Assembly: GCA_039818945.1 (NCBI GenBank)
Contig: JBCBSZ010000009.1
Location: 1 to 64,000, forward strand
Source of the DNA: JBCBSZ01 sp039818945
GTDB taxonomy: Bacteria; Actinomycetota; Acidimicrobiia; Acidimicrobiales; Poriferisodalaceae
Length of the DNA stretch: 64,000 bases
Direction: 5' to 3'
The position numbers were made by a program, and so were the translations under genes. The notes under the pieces are model-generated. The model ran no database searches, had not been told where the DNA came from, and worked only from the letters and a program-made list of their open reading frames with translations. Positions 31,705 to 40,183 of the stretch are shown here, piece after piece. How positions within the stretch are numbered: the first letter of the stretch is position 1; each line of letters starts with the position of its first letter.

Positions 31705-32637
31705 GTGACGACCCTGCGCATCGGCTACCTCGGCCCTCCCGGCACCTTCACCGAGCAGGCCCTGCTCACCCAGGCAGACCTGGCCGGAGCCGAGCTCGTC
31801 CCGCACGAGAGCATCCCCGACGTGCTCGCCGCCGTGGAGGCCGGAACGATCGACCGCGGTTTCGTCCCGATCGAGAACGCCATCGAGGGCACGGTCAACG
31901 TCGCGCTCGACACGCTCGCGTTCGAGGCCGATCTGCTGATCCAGCGAGAGGTCGTGATCGACATCTCGTTCCTGCTGCTCGGCGTCCCGGGCGCGTCGTT
32001 CGAGGGCGTCAAGACGGTGCTGTCCTATCCGCACGCGCTCGCGCAGGTCCGGGGCTGGCTCCGCGAGCACCTGCCCGAGGCCGCGGTCCAGGCCGACACG
32101 TCCACGGCCGAAGCGGCCCGCCACGTCTCCGAGGACGGCGACACGACCGCGGCGGCGGTGTCGAACGCGCTCGCCGCCGAGCTCTACGGCCTCGAGCCGC
32201 TGGCGAGCGACATCGCCGACCACGGGGGCAACCAGACCCGCTTCGTGCTGGTGGCCCGCAACGGTGTGCCCGCACCCACCGGCCACGACAAGACCAGCCT
32301 GGTCATCTACCAGCGGGCCGACGCACCGGGCTCGCTGCTCGCCATCCTCCAGGAGTTCGCAGCCCGGAGGATCAACCTCGTGAAGCTCGAGTCACGCCCC
32401 ACCCGGCAGGGTCTGGGCGACTACTGCTTCATGCTCGACCTCGAGGGTCACGTCGCCGACGAGGTCGTCGGCGACTGCCTGGTCAACCTGCGGGCCAAGC
32501 AACAGGACGTGAAGTTCCTGGGCTCGTACCCGGCAGCGGGCGACCACGCCGAGGCGACGCGCGACGACGCTTCGGCCTCCTGGCAGGAGGCCACCGCGTG
32601 GTTGTCGTCGGTGCGCGACAGCATCGACGGCGCCTGA
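31705..32637 (+). CDS. pheA: Prephenate dehydratase with ACT domain
   Basis: 310 residues; converts prephenate to phenylpyruvate in phenylalanine synthesis. Catalytic part: YLGPPGTFTEQAL, VPIENAIEGTVNVALD, and NQTRFVLVAR with the catalytic Thr. The C-terminal ACT domain (TSLVIYQRADAPGSLLAILQ, NLVKLESRPTRQGLGDYCF) gives Phe feedback inhibition. A TATCCT -10 hexamer at 31691-31696 lies 8 bases before the GTG start, so the mRNA is probably leaderless. Confidence 0.94.
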   Translation: MTTLRIGYLGPPGTFTEQALLTQADLAGAELVPHESIPDVLAAVEAGTIDRGFVPIENAIEGTVNVALDTLAFEADLLIQREVVIDISFLLLGVPGASFEGVKTVLSYPHALAQVRGWLREHLPEAAVQADTSTAEAARHVSEDGDTTAAAVSNALAAELYGLEPLASDIADHGGNQTRFVLVARNGVPAPTGHDKTSLVIYQRADAPGSLLAILQEFAARRINLVKLESRPTRQGLGDYCFMLDLEGHVADEVVGDCLVNLRAKQQDVKFLGSYPAAGDHAEATRDDASASWQEATAWLSSVRDSIDGA

Positions 32638-32666
32638 CGACCCTCGGTTACCCTCGGAGCCGTCCG

Positions 32667-32751
32667 GGAGGGATGGCAGAGCGGACGAATGCGACGGTCT
32701 TGAAAACCGTTGGGCCTTCGGGTCCCGTGGGTTCGAATCCCACTCCCTCCG
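32667..32751 (+). tRNA. tRNA-Ser (TGA)
   Basis: An 85-base cloverleaf: acceptor GGAGGGA with TCCCTCC, discriminator G, anticodon arm ACGGTCTTGAAAACCGT with anticodon TGA, a long variable arm typical of Ser, T-arm GTGGGTTCGAATCCCAC. CCA is not encoded. A TACCCT at 32649-32654 is a plausible -10. Confidence 0.97.
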
Positions 32752-32807
32752 CGTGTCGGCAGGCCTGCGGTCGCATGCCTGCTCCCGGCCAGACTCGTGA
32801 TGTCGGC

Positions 32808-32838
32808 CGCTCCGCTGTGGCCGTTCGCCACGGAGGCC
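32808..32838. repeat. 31-base copy of part of the tRNA-Leu-linked repeat
   Basis: Matches bases 15791-15821 at 29 of 31 positions (core GGCCGTTCGCCACGG). Both copies sit 50-90 bases downstream of a tRNA gene. The rest of 32752-32995 shows no gene. Confidence 0.7.
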
Positions 32839-32995
32839 CCCAGAGACCGAACGCGGTTCGAACGTCGTCGCATCAGGGCCGCCAGCCTGCCTTCGGCAGT
32901 GGTCGCTGCTGCGACGTGATCGGGAGCGTTGCTGGTGTGGTCGTCGTTCGCCCCAGCTTCGGCTGACGCCGTCGCCGAAGTGATGTCATTTTGAT

Positions 32996-33511
32996 ATGGC
33001 CCGACCGCGACGCAGCAGCTCCGCCTACTCCCATCGCCAGACGTCGCTGTGGCCGCTCGCGGTGATCGGGGTCCCCGCGCTCCTCGGTGTGATCGCGACG
33101 TCGATCGTGGTGGTGACGGACGACGACAGCGGCGCCTCGCTCACCACCCCCTTCGTTGTGGTGCTCCTGGTCGCGGTCGTGCGCGCCGCGTTCGCCACCC
33201 TGGAGACCGAAGTCGCCGCCGGCGAGCTCCGAGCTCGCTTCCGCCCGCTCGGGCCGACCAAGACCATCCCGATCGACGCCGTCACGACGCACGAGCAGGT
33301 CCGACTCCCGTGGTACGCCGGGTACGGCGGCCTCGAGTGGATGTCCCTCCGCCGTGCGGTCCTCTGGTCGAGCTCGGGCCGGAACGCCGTCGAGGTGCGG
33401 CACCGCGATCGCCGAGGTCGGGACAAGCGCACCTACATCGGGACCGACGACGCAGCCGGTCTGTCGGCGGCGCTGACCGCGGCGACGCCGCGCAGCCGAG
33501 CCCACCGCTGA
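32996..33511 (+). CDS. Hypothetical membrane protein with PH-like cytoplasmic domain
   Basis: 171 residues with two adjacent transmembrane helices (about 18-38 and 48-68) followed by a soluble beta-rich domain with IPIDAVTTHEQVRLPWYAGYGG and a basic RHRDRRGRDKRTYIGTDD strand, a layout seen in bacterial PH-like membrane proteins. Function unknown. The start ATG follows an unusually A/T-rich GTCATTTTGAT. Confidence 0.72.
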   Translation: MARPRRSSSAYSHRQTSLWPLAVIGVPALLGVIATSIVVVTDDDSGASLTTPFVVVLLVAVVRAAFATLETEVAAGELRARFRPLGPTKTIPIDAVTTHEQVRLPWYAGYGGLEWMSLRRAVLWSSSGRNAVEVRHRDRRGRDKRTYIGTDDAAGLSAALTAATPRSRAHR

Positions 33512-33536
33512 CGAGCGCTTCGAGCCGCCAGCCCGC

Positions 33537-35078
33537 TCAGCCCGCCGCCGGTCGCGGGTTCGAGCCGCCAGCTGCCGGGTCGGTCGGCGCTCGTCGCGCC
33601 GGCTCGTCGACGGATGGCCGGGTGCGCATTCGGTGGCCGCGGAGCGCGACCGGCACGGCGGCGAGCACGATGACCGCGGCGGCGAGCAGGGCGGCGCGCC
33701 CTCCGGTGACGTAGGCGTCGACGGCGGTGGCCGGATCGGTCGTCACGATCGCGGCGTCGAGCGACTCCGAGGACGCGCCTGCGGGAAGGGCGACGCCGAA
33801 GACGATGCGCTGGACCCCGCCCAGCACGGCGACACCGAGCGAGGCACCGAGCTCGATCGAGGTCTCGTTGGTGCCGGCGACCACGCCGGTCAGCTCGGGG
33901 TCGGCGGTGGCCATGACGCGCTCGACCGACGGTGGGATGGTGAGGCCGGTGCCGACCCCGGCGATGATCCCGGCCAGGACGAACATCCCCCGCTCGCCGA
34001 CCGGCGTCGCCGCCATCGCGGTGTAGCCGACCGCCATCGTCACGAGGCCGACGGCGACGACCCGACCCGAGCCGAAGCGCCGGCTGAGCCCCGCCGTCCT
34101 GAGCGACACGGCGAGCTCGGCGGCCCCCAGCGGCACCAGCAGCAAGCCGGTCGCCAGGGCGCTCTCACCCCAACCGATCTGGAGGAGGAGGGCGCCGACG
34201 AAGACCACCCCGACGAAGCCGACGGCGGCGAGCAGGAGCGTGAGGAGGCCGGCCCGGCGCTCCGGATCGTCGAACACCCGGAGCGGCAACATGGGAGCGG
34301 GGTTCCGGGCCTCGTGGGCGACGAAGGCGGCTGCGGCACCGACGCCGGCGATGGCTGCGCCGATCACGAGCGGGCTCGTCGGATGGCCGGGCGCCTCGAT
34401 GATCGCGAAGAGCACCAGACCGATGGCGACCGTCGACAGGAGCGAGCCGAGCGGATCGAGCGGCGTCGAGCTGACGCCCGGCAGCACCGGGACCACCCAC
34501 AGGGTCGCCACCAGCCCGATGAGCGAGAGCAGCACCGTGGTCCAGAAGACCGTGCTCCACGAGCCGACCTCGATGAGCCAGCCGCCGATGGCCGGCCCGA
34601 ACGCTCCGCCGGCGCCGGCGATCCCCGACCAGTAGGCGATCGCGCGGGGCCGCTCCTCGTCGTCGAAGACCTCGGTCAGCGTCGAGAGCGTCGCCGGCAG
34701 GAGGAGCGCCGCTCCGAGACCCATGATCAGTCGGGCGACGATCACCGTCGCGATCGAACCGGCCAGCGCCCCGAGCACGCTGCCGAGGGCCACGGTGCCG
34801 AAGCCCACGGCGAGCGCCGGCCGCCGGCCGACTCGGTCGCCGACCGCACCGCCGGTCAGGAGGAGGCCGCCGAACACCACGGCGTAGGAGTCGATGACCC
34901 ACTGCAGGTCGGCGGTCGTCGCACCGAGGTCCGCCTGGAGCTCGGGGAGCGCGACGTTGAGCGACGTCAGCGACGAGACCAGGATGAACAGGCCGCCGCA
35001 GCACACGGCCAACACCCGCCACCGCTCGGGGTACGTGCCGAGCTCGGGCGCCATCGCGGACCGGCGCCTCCAGCTCAC
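33537..35078 (-). CDS. MFS transporter, DHA2 family
   Basis: A 513-residue exporter with about fourteen helices. Motifs: VSSLTSLNVALPELQADLG, GAVGDRVGRRPALAVGF (motif A), GLGAALLLPATLSTLTEVF and GPAIGGWLIEVGSWSTVFW (motif C). A TAGCGT -10 (35085-35090, minus strand) lies 6 bases before the GTG at 35078, supporting this start and a leaderless transcript; an ATG 8 codons later is possible. Divergent from the first oxygenase gene of the catabolic island, with a dyad between them, so it could export a product or toxic intermediate. Confidence 0.9.
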   Translation of the reverse strand: MSWRRRSAMAPELGTYPERWRVLAVCCGGLFILVSSLTSLNVALPELQADLGATTADLQWVIDSYAVVFGGLLLTGGAVGDRVGRRPALAVGFGTVALGSVLGALAGSIATVIVARLIMGLGAALLLPATLSTLTEVFDDEERPRAIAYWSGIAGAGGAFGPAIGGWLIEVGSWSTVFWTTVLLSLIGLVATLWVVPVLPGVSSTPLDPLGSLLSTVAIGLVLFAIIEAPGHPTSPLVIGAAIAGVGAAAAFVAHEARNPAPMLPLRVFDDPERRAGLLTLLLAAVGFVGVVFVGALLLQIGWGESALATGLLLVPLGAAELAVSLRTAGLSRRFGSGRVVAVGLVTMAVGYTAMAATPVGERGMFVLAGIIAGVGTGLTIPPSVERVMATADPELTGVVAGTNETSIELGASLGVAVLGGVQRIVFGVALPAGASSESLDAAIVTTDPATAVDAYVTGGRAALLAAAVIVLAAVPVALRGHRMRTRPSVDEPARRAPTDPAAGGSNPRPAAG

Positions 35079-35119
35079 GTGCGCACGCTAGGCCCCGGCC
35101 GTGTCCGCGGCGTTTCGTT

Positions 35120-35166
35120 GCCGTGAAGCGGCCCGCCTGCGCCACGGGTAACGGGCCGTTCACGGC
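35120..35166. promoter_or_regulatory. Imperfect long dyad between divergent MFS and oxygenase promoters
   Basis: GCCGTGAAGCGGCCCG (35120-35135) pairs with CGGGCCGTTCACGGC (35152-35166) with a single bulged base. It lies between the two divergent -10 elements (35085-35090 and 35196-35201) and includes GTGAA/TTCAC half-sites, as expected of an operator for both genes. Confidence 0.5.
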
Positions 35167-35207
35167 GTCGTGATCCCTCGATCGCGAGCGCTTCCTACGC
35201 TCACGCC

Positions 35208-36182
35208 GTGACCGACTCGATCCCACTCGTCGACCTCGAACCATGGTTCGCCGGCTCACCGGAGCAGCGGGAGACGCTGGCCCGGAAGGTCGACGAGCAC
35301 CTCCAGCGCTGTGGCTTCCTCGTCGTCACCAGCCACCGGCTCCCGCAGGAGGTGCTCGACGACTGCCGCGCCAAGGCGCGCACGTTCTTCCACCTGCCGC
35401 TGGAGGTCAAGTCCCGGGTCGCGATGGAGGGGAGCGCCTACCGCGGGTGGATCGGGTCGGAGCTGGAGTCGAACGCCGCCTCCTACGGCGTGGACACGCC
35501 GCCGGACCTCAAGGAGACCTACGCCTTCGGCCCGGTCGACGTCGACGATTCGGTCGGCCGGGCCGTCCCCGAGCGGTTCCCCCCGAACGTCTGGCCCGAC
35601 ACCGTGCCCGGCCTCGGGGGCGCGTTCGCAGCGTTCTGGCGCGCCGCCCGTGCGCTCAACGACGAGCTGCTCGACGTGTGCTCGGTGGCGCTCGGGCTGC
35701 CGACGACGCACCTGCGCGAGCTGAGCTCGGCGCCGACCTCGACCGCCACCGTCAACTGGTACGGGCCGAGGGGCGGCCACGAACCGCTCCCGGACCAGTT
35801 CCGCGTCGGCCCGCACACCGACTTCGGCGTCCTGACCGTCCTCGACCGCGAGTTCGGGCTCGGTGGTCTCCAGGTCCAGCACGAGGACGGCAGCTGGGTC
35901 GGCGCTCCCGACGTGCCCGGCGGCCTCGTGATCAACACCGGCGATCTCCTCCGACGGTGGACCAACGATCGGTGGTGCTCGAACGTCCACCGGGTGCTCC
36001 CGCCTCCGGCCGAGGCGCCGACCGAGGAGCTGATCAGCCTCGTGTACTTCGGCGAGCCCAACCACGACGCCGTGGTGGAGACGTTCGAGAGCTGCACGAG
36101 CGCCGACCGGCCGGCGAGGTACGAGCCGATCCTGGCCAGCCGCTACCTCGACGAGAAGATGGCCGCCCTCGCCGTCGAGTGA
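35208..36182 (+). CDS. Non-heme Fe(II) oxygenase, DIOX_N/2OG-FeII family (copy 1)
   Basis: 324 residues of the isopenicillin-N-synthase-like superfamily. DIOX_N domain: IPLVDLEPWFAG, HLQRCGFLVVTSHRLP. Jelly-roll with the iron triad His203, Asp205 (HTDFGVLTVL) and His261 (NVHRVLPP). The usual RxS arginine for the 2-oxoglutarate carboxylate is Leu275 (EELISLVYF), so the cosubstrate or chemistry may differ. TACGCT -10 at 35196-35201 lies 6 bases before the GTG, probably leaderless. It converges on the five-gene minus-strand operon containing three paralogues. Confidence 0.88.
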   Translation: MTDSIPLVDLEPWFAGSPEQRETLARKVDEHLQRCGFLVVTSHRLPQEVLDDCRAKARTFFHLPLEVKSRVAMEGSAYRGWIGSELESNAASYGVDTPPDLKETYAFGPVDVDDSVGRAVPERFPPNVWPDTVPGLGGAFAAFWRAARALNDELLDVCSVALGLPTTHLRELSSAPTSTATVNWYGPRGGHEPLPDQFRVGPHTDFGVLTVLDREFGLGGLQVQHEDGSWVGAPDVPGGLVINTGDLLRRWTNDRWCSNVHRVLPPPAEAPTEELISLVYFGEPNHDAVVETFESCTSADRPARYEPILASRYLDEKMAALAVE

Positions 36183-36198
36183 GGTCCGCCCCCCGGCG

Positions 36199-37131
36199 TC
36201 AGCCGGCGGTGTCGATGGCGGCGAGCTTCTCGCGCAGGTAGTCGCCGGCTCGCACGGGCGGATAGGTGTGCGGCCCGGCCACGTCGAGGGTCTCGACCAC
36301 CGTGTCCGGCTCGATGCCGCAGAAGCACACGAGCGAGAGCAGCTCCTCCGCAGCGTCCTGCTCGCTCGGCGGGAGCACCCGGTGGACCGTGGACCGCCAC
36401 CGGTCGCCGGTCCACCGGGCCAACAGGTCGCCCACGTTGATCGTGAGGGAGTGCTCGACGACCGGCGCGTCGACCCAGTCGCCGTCCGGCGTGCGGAGCT
36501 GGAGGCCGCCGTACCCGGCCTGCCGGTCGAGGAGCGTCAGCACGCCGAAGTCGCTGTGGGCGCCGATCCGGAACTGCCCCTCCTCGGGTGGGCCCACGGC
36601 ATCGAGTGACGGGTACCAGTTGAGGTTGAGCGAGGACTCCTCGGCCGAGGCGTGCCGGCCGAGGGTTAGCGGCGCCAGTCCGAGCGCTGCCGTGAGGAGC
36701 TCGAAGCAGTCGAGCGCCACGGCCCACACCGCCGCCAGGTAGGCCTCCGCGGCCGGCCGCAGGTGGGGTACCTCGCTCGGCCAGCGGTTCGCCATCGCGG
36801 AGTCGTCGGGGTGGTAGCCCAGCTTGAGGGTCTCCTTCAGGTCCGGGGGCGACTCCTCGCCGCTGGCGTAGGCGTTCGACTCCGCACCCGGCGGGATCCA
36901 GCCACGGCCGCCGACCCGCACCGCGTACGCAGCCTTGTCCGCGGGATCGAGGGCGAAGAAGGCGGCCGCCTCGCGACGAACGCGGTCGATGAGCTCGGCG
37001 GGGATCCCGTGGTTGATGGCCACGAGGAAGCCCGACGTGCAGAGGGCCTCGTCGACGTCGCGTGCGATGGGCTTCCGCTCCTCATCGCCCGCCGAGCGCC
37101 ACGCCGCGACGTCGATCGTCGGGACCTTCAT
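36199..37131 (-). CDS. Non-heme Fe(II) oxygenase, DIOX_N/2OG-FeII family (copy 2)
   Basis: 310 residues, last gene of the minus-strand operon; its ATG overlaps the Rieske gene stop by 4 bases. DIOX_N part: VPTIDVAAWRSAGDE, CTSGFLVAINHGIP. Iron triad His192, Asp194 (HSDFGVLTLLD) and His250 (STVHRVLPPSE). As in copy 1, the RxS arginine is a leucine (Leu264 in EELLSLVCF). A shared ESPPDLKET motif near residue 95 occurs in three of the four paralogues. Substrate unknown. Confidence 0.88.
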   Translation of the reverse strand: MKVPTIDVAAWRSAGDEERKPIARDVDEALCTSGFLVAINHGIPAELIDRVRREAAAFFALDPADKAAYAVRVGGRGWIPPGAESNAYASGEESPPDLKETLKLGYHPDDSAMANRWPSEVPHLRPAAEAYLAAVWAVALDCFELLTAALGLAPLTLGRHASAEESSLNLNWYPSLDAVGPPEEGQFRIGAHSDFGVLTLLDRQAGYGGLQLRTPDGDWVDAPVVEHSLTINVGDLLARWTGDRWRSTVHRVLPPSEQDAAEELLSLVCFCGIEPDTVVETLDVAGPHTYPPVRAGDYLREKLAAIDTAG

Positions 37132-38147
37132 GCGTCCTCCCCGTCCGGGTCGACGAGCCGGCGCAGCTGACGCCGGTAGGCCAGGCTCAGACGGTCGGCA
37201 CGGCAGTGCACCTCGACCGTCGGGTCCAGGTGCACCGCCTTCGAGCGGTACGCCTCCAGCACCTCGAGATCCTCGTCGAGGACTCGGTCCTCGAACTCGA
37301 GCATGTCGGCGATCAGCTCGGGGTCGCCTCCGAAGTCGTTGCGGGCCATGAGCTTGTAGATGCGCGTGGAGTCGAGCGACTCCGGCTGCATGGCGTAGAG
37401 GATCGAGATGATCTGGTCGGTGAGCGGGAAGGCGAGCCGCATGAACACGGCGAAGGGTGGCAGGGCCGTCTTCTCCACCACGTGCGGTTGTGCGAGCTCG
37501 TGCTCGCCGGTCGCCACGAGCGGGTCGTCGTGGTTGAGGTACCAGGTGGTGTAGCGGGTGGACGCGGTCCAGCCCTCGGTGGTGACGGGCGTGTGCTCCA
37601 GCTCGGTCCGGTCCGGCACCCCGAAGGTCGCCGTGTGCACGGTCGCGAAGTGCGTCGCGTCGACGAAGTTGTCCATCAGCTGCGCCGCCGATGCCGTGGT
37701 GCGACGGGGCACGGTGGGGATCCGATCGAAGGTCGGGTCGCACCACTCGGGGATCTCGGGGAGCCCCAGCACCGGTTCGCTCGGCGCGATCCAGACCATC
37801 CCGAGGTGATCGGCGACGCCGAACGCCGTCGACGCCCGTGCCCGAGGTGGGATCGCAGCGTCGACCGGAGCGGAGGGGATGCGGACGCAGGCGCCGTCGG
37901 TGCCGTAGCGCCAACCGTGGTACCTGCACTGCAGGGTGCCCTCGACCACCGAGCCGAGGCTGAGCGGCGCGAGCCGATGGGGACAGCGGTCGCGGGCGGC
38001 GAACAACTCGTCGTCGAGACGGGCCACGACCCACGGCTCGCCCAGGAGCCACACGCTGGTGGGCGCGTCGGTCACCTCGTCGCTGAGCGCGACCGGGAAC
38101 CAGGAGCGTTCGAGGCCCGGGGTGCGGTTGTCGACCACGTCGGGCAC
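37128..38147 (-). CDS. Rieske [2Fe-2S] non-heme iron oxygenase
   Basis: 339 residues. Rieske cluster ligands Cys55, His57 (RCPHRLAPLS) and Cys74, His77 (CRYHGWRYG). Catalytic iron site Asn160, Asp163, His166, His171 in MDNFVDATHFATVH, the pattern of phthalate-dioxygenase/VanA/N-demethylase-type oxygenases. No reductase or ferredoxin gene is nearby, so electrons must come from elsewhere. Start GTG at 38147 (VPDVVDN); another in-frame GTG is at 38138. Within the operon between copies 2 and 3 of the Fe(II) oxygenases. Likely O- or N-demethylation or ring hydroxylation of the imported substrate. Confidence 0.9.
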   Translation of the reverse strand: MPDVVDNRTPGLERSWFPVALSDEVTDAPTSVWLLGEPWVVARLDDELFAARDRCPHRLAPLSLGSVVEGTLQCRYHGWRYGTDGACVRIPSAPVDAAIPPRARASTAFGVADHLGMVWIAPSEPVLGLPEIPEWCDPTFDRIPTVPRRTTASAAQLMDNFVDATHFATVHTATFGVPDRTELEHTPVTTEGWTASTRYTTWYLNHDDPLVATGEHELAQPHVVEKTALPPFAVFMRLAFPLTDQIISILYAMQPESLDSTRIYKLMARNDFGGDPELIADMLEFEDRVLDEDLEVLEAYRSKAVHLDPTVEVHCRADRLSLAYRRQLRRLVDPDGEDA

Positions 38148-38152
38148 CCGGC

Positions 38153-39145
38153 TCAGACCGCCGTGTCGATGGCGATCAGCTTGTCGACCAGGAACGCAGT
38201 GGCGTCCATCGGCTCGGCGTCGGCACGACCGATCGGATCGAGCACGGCGTCCACGTCGGTCTCGAGGAACAGCACCACCGAGAGCCGTCCCTCGCGGGCC
38301 GCCTCGCCGGTCGGGGCGGGGATGCGGTGCGGGTTGGAACGCCACCGCCCGCCCGACCAGTACGCGAGCTGGTCACCGGTGTTCACGATCAGCGCGTCGG
38401 GCACGTGTGACAGGTCCTCCCAGGTGCCGTCGGGGAGCTGGACCTGGAGCGGTGGATCGGATGGTTCCCGGTGCAGCACCGTGATGGTGCCGAAGTCGCT
38501 GTGCGGTCCGATGCGGAACTGATCGGGCTCGGGCTCGACCGCGCCGGCATCGTCCACCAGCGGTGGGTACCACGTGAGGTTGAGGTTGTGCAGCGGCTCG
38601 CCGCACAGCCGTCCGAAGGTGTCCGGAGGGAGGTCGGCCGCCCGGGCCATGAGCTCGAACAGCTCGGCCGAGAGCCGCAGTCCTGCGTCGAGGTAGTCCC
38701 GGACCGCCGGCTCGAACCCGGGGACCTCGGACGGGAAGACGTTGTCGACCGGGATGACCCCGAGCGAGGTGGCGACGACGGCGCCGGGCGCGACCGGTCC
38801 GACCGTCCACGTCTCCTTCAGGTCGGGCGGGGACTCCTGCCCGCTGGCGTAGGCGTTGGCCTCGGCGCCGATCGGTGTCCACCCGGGCCCGCCGATCCCC
38901 TGGCTCTGGCGGTAGTGCTGCTTGCGTTCGACGGGGAGCGCGAAGACCTCGGCGCACGTCCGCCGGACCTCGTCGATCGACGAGGCGGGGACGCCGTGTC
39001 CGGTGATGATCAGGAAGCCGACCTCGGAGAGGGCCACGTCGACCGCCCGCTCGATCTCCCGTCGAGCCTCGGTGTCGCCCGTCCGCCACCGATCGAGGTC
39101 GATCAGTGGGACCGTGCCGACGGTGAGGTGGTCTGCTGCCGTCAC
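38153..39145 (-). CDS. Non-heme Fe(II) oxygenase, DIOX_N/2OG-FeII family (copy 3)
   Basis: 330 residues. DIOX_N: VPLIDLDRWRTGDTE, LSEVGFLIITGHGVP. Iron triad His215, Asp217 (HSDFGTITVL) and His273 (SNPHRIPAP). The RxS motif is intact (Arg287, Ser289 in GRLSVVLF), so 2-oxoglutarate use is expected. The GTG start overlaps the stop of copy 4 by 4 bases. Central gene of the operon. Confidence 0.9.
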   Translation of the reverse strand: MTAADHLTVGTVPLIDLDRWRTGDTEARREIERAVDVALSEVGFLIITGHGVPASSIDEVRRTCAEVFALPVERKQHYRQSQGIGGPGWTPIGAEANAYASGQESPPDLKETWTVGPVAPGAVVATSLGVIPVDNVFPSEVPGFEPAVRDYLDAGLRLSAELFELMARAADLPPDTFGRLCGEPLHNLNLTWYPPLVDDAGAVEPEPDQFRIGPHSDFGTITVLHREPSDPPLQVQLPDGTWEDLSHVPDALIVNTGDQLAYWSGGRWRSNPHRIPAPTGEAAREGRLSVVLFLETDVDAVLDPIGRADAEPMDATAFLVDKLIAIDTAV

Positions 39146-40182
39146 GTGGTCGCCTCCAGGTGGGTCGGGCTGACGTCGTCGGCCCGGTCGCCGACCGTGC
39201 TGGTGGCCACCGACGTCGTGAGGGTCCGCGGGCCGACGACCTTGCCGGTGAGGTGGTCACCGACGGAGAACGGGTCGTAGGCCGGCGCGTCGCCGTCGGC
39301 GACGAGGCCGGGCAGCGCCTCCACGAGCACGTCGGGGTTCGCCTCGTGGAAGTAGGCGAACGAGCGTCGCCGGGCCGATCCGTCCACGCCCGCCGGTGGT
39401 GGCACCACCCGATGGAGCGTGGAGCGCCAGGCGTCGTCGGTCCAGGCCGCGAGCAGGTCGCCGATGTTGACGACGAAGGCCCCGGGGGTGGGCACCACGT
39501 CGTACCAGTCGCCGTCGGTGCCCAGGATCTGCAGCCCGCCGACCGGATCGGCGAGCAGGATCGTGCAGGTGCCGTAGTCGGTGTGGGCACCCAGGCGCAT
39601 CTGGCCGTCGAGGGGCGGCGGGTCGCCGGGACGCCGCTCGTAGTTGATGGCCCGCAGCACGTCCGGCGACCGATCGGCTCGGGACGGGAACCAGTCGCGG
39701 TCGAGCCCGAGGGCGACCGAGAAGATGGCGAGCATCCGATCGGCGAGGCCGTACATCGTCCGGGCGTACTCGAGCCAGGTCGGGCGCAGCTCGGCCGGCG
39801 TGTCGGGCCAGACGTTCGCCGCCCACAGCAGACCCTCCGACTCGTCGACGCCGAGCAGCTCCCCGACGCCGATGTTGAACGCTTCGAACAGGTCCGGCGG
39901 CGAGTCCACCCCGATGCTGTACGACAGCCCCTCCCGTCCGGGCGGCGTGTAGCCGCGGTCGATCTCCGGCGGTGTGATGTACGCCGACTTCGCCTCCGGG
40001 GAGCGCGCGAAGAGCTCGTCGGTCACCCCGAAGAGTCGCTCGACGAGCCCGGGGTCGACGCCGTGGCCCTCGATCTCGAGGAACCCGACCGCCCGGCACG
40101 CCTGGTCGACGGCTGCGGCGATCTCGGCGTCGCGGGCGGCGGACTCACCCCAGCCGGAGAGGTCGATCATGGGAACCTGCAC
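39142..40182 (-). CDS. Non-heme Fe(II) oxygenase, DIOX_N/2OG-FeII family (copy 4)
   Basis: 346 residues, slightly longer at both ends than its paralogues. DIOX_N: VPMIDLSGWGESAA, CRAVGFLEIEGHGVD. Iron triad His200, Asp202 (HTDYGTCTILL) and His257 (STLHRVVPPPAG). RxS intact (Arg272, Ser274). The GTG at 40182 has GAGGAG 7 bases upstream and follows the GntR stop by one base. It carries SPPDLFEAFN in place of the SPPDLKET of the other three copies, so it may act on a different intermediate. Confidence 0.9.
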   Translation of the reverse strand: MQVPMIDLSGWGESAARDAEIAAAVDQACRAVGFLEIEGHGVDPGLVERLFGVTDELFARSPEAKSAYITPPEIDRGYTPPGREGLSYSIGVDSPPDLFEAFNIGVGELLGVDESEGLLWAANVWPDTPAELRPTWLEYARTMYGLADRMLAIFSVALGLDRDWFPSRADRSPDVLRAINYERRPGDPPPLDGQMRLGAHTDYGTCTILLADPVGGLQILGTDGDWYDVVPTPGAFVVNIGDLLAAWTDDAWRSTLHRVVPPPAGVDGSARRRSFAYFHEANPDVLVEALPGLVADGDAPAYDPFSVGDHLTGKVVGPRTLTTSVATSTVGDRADDVSPTHLEATT

Positions 40183-40183
40183 G

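Noticed and set aside
33633..35126. Long plus-strand frame opposite the second MFS gene
   Set aside because: Shadow of a conserved transporter; composition is biased and no family is visible.
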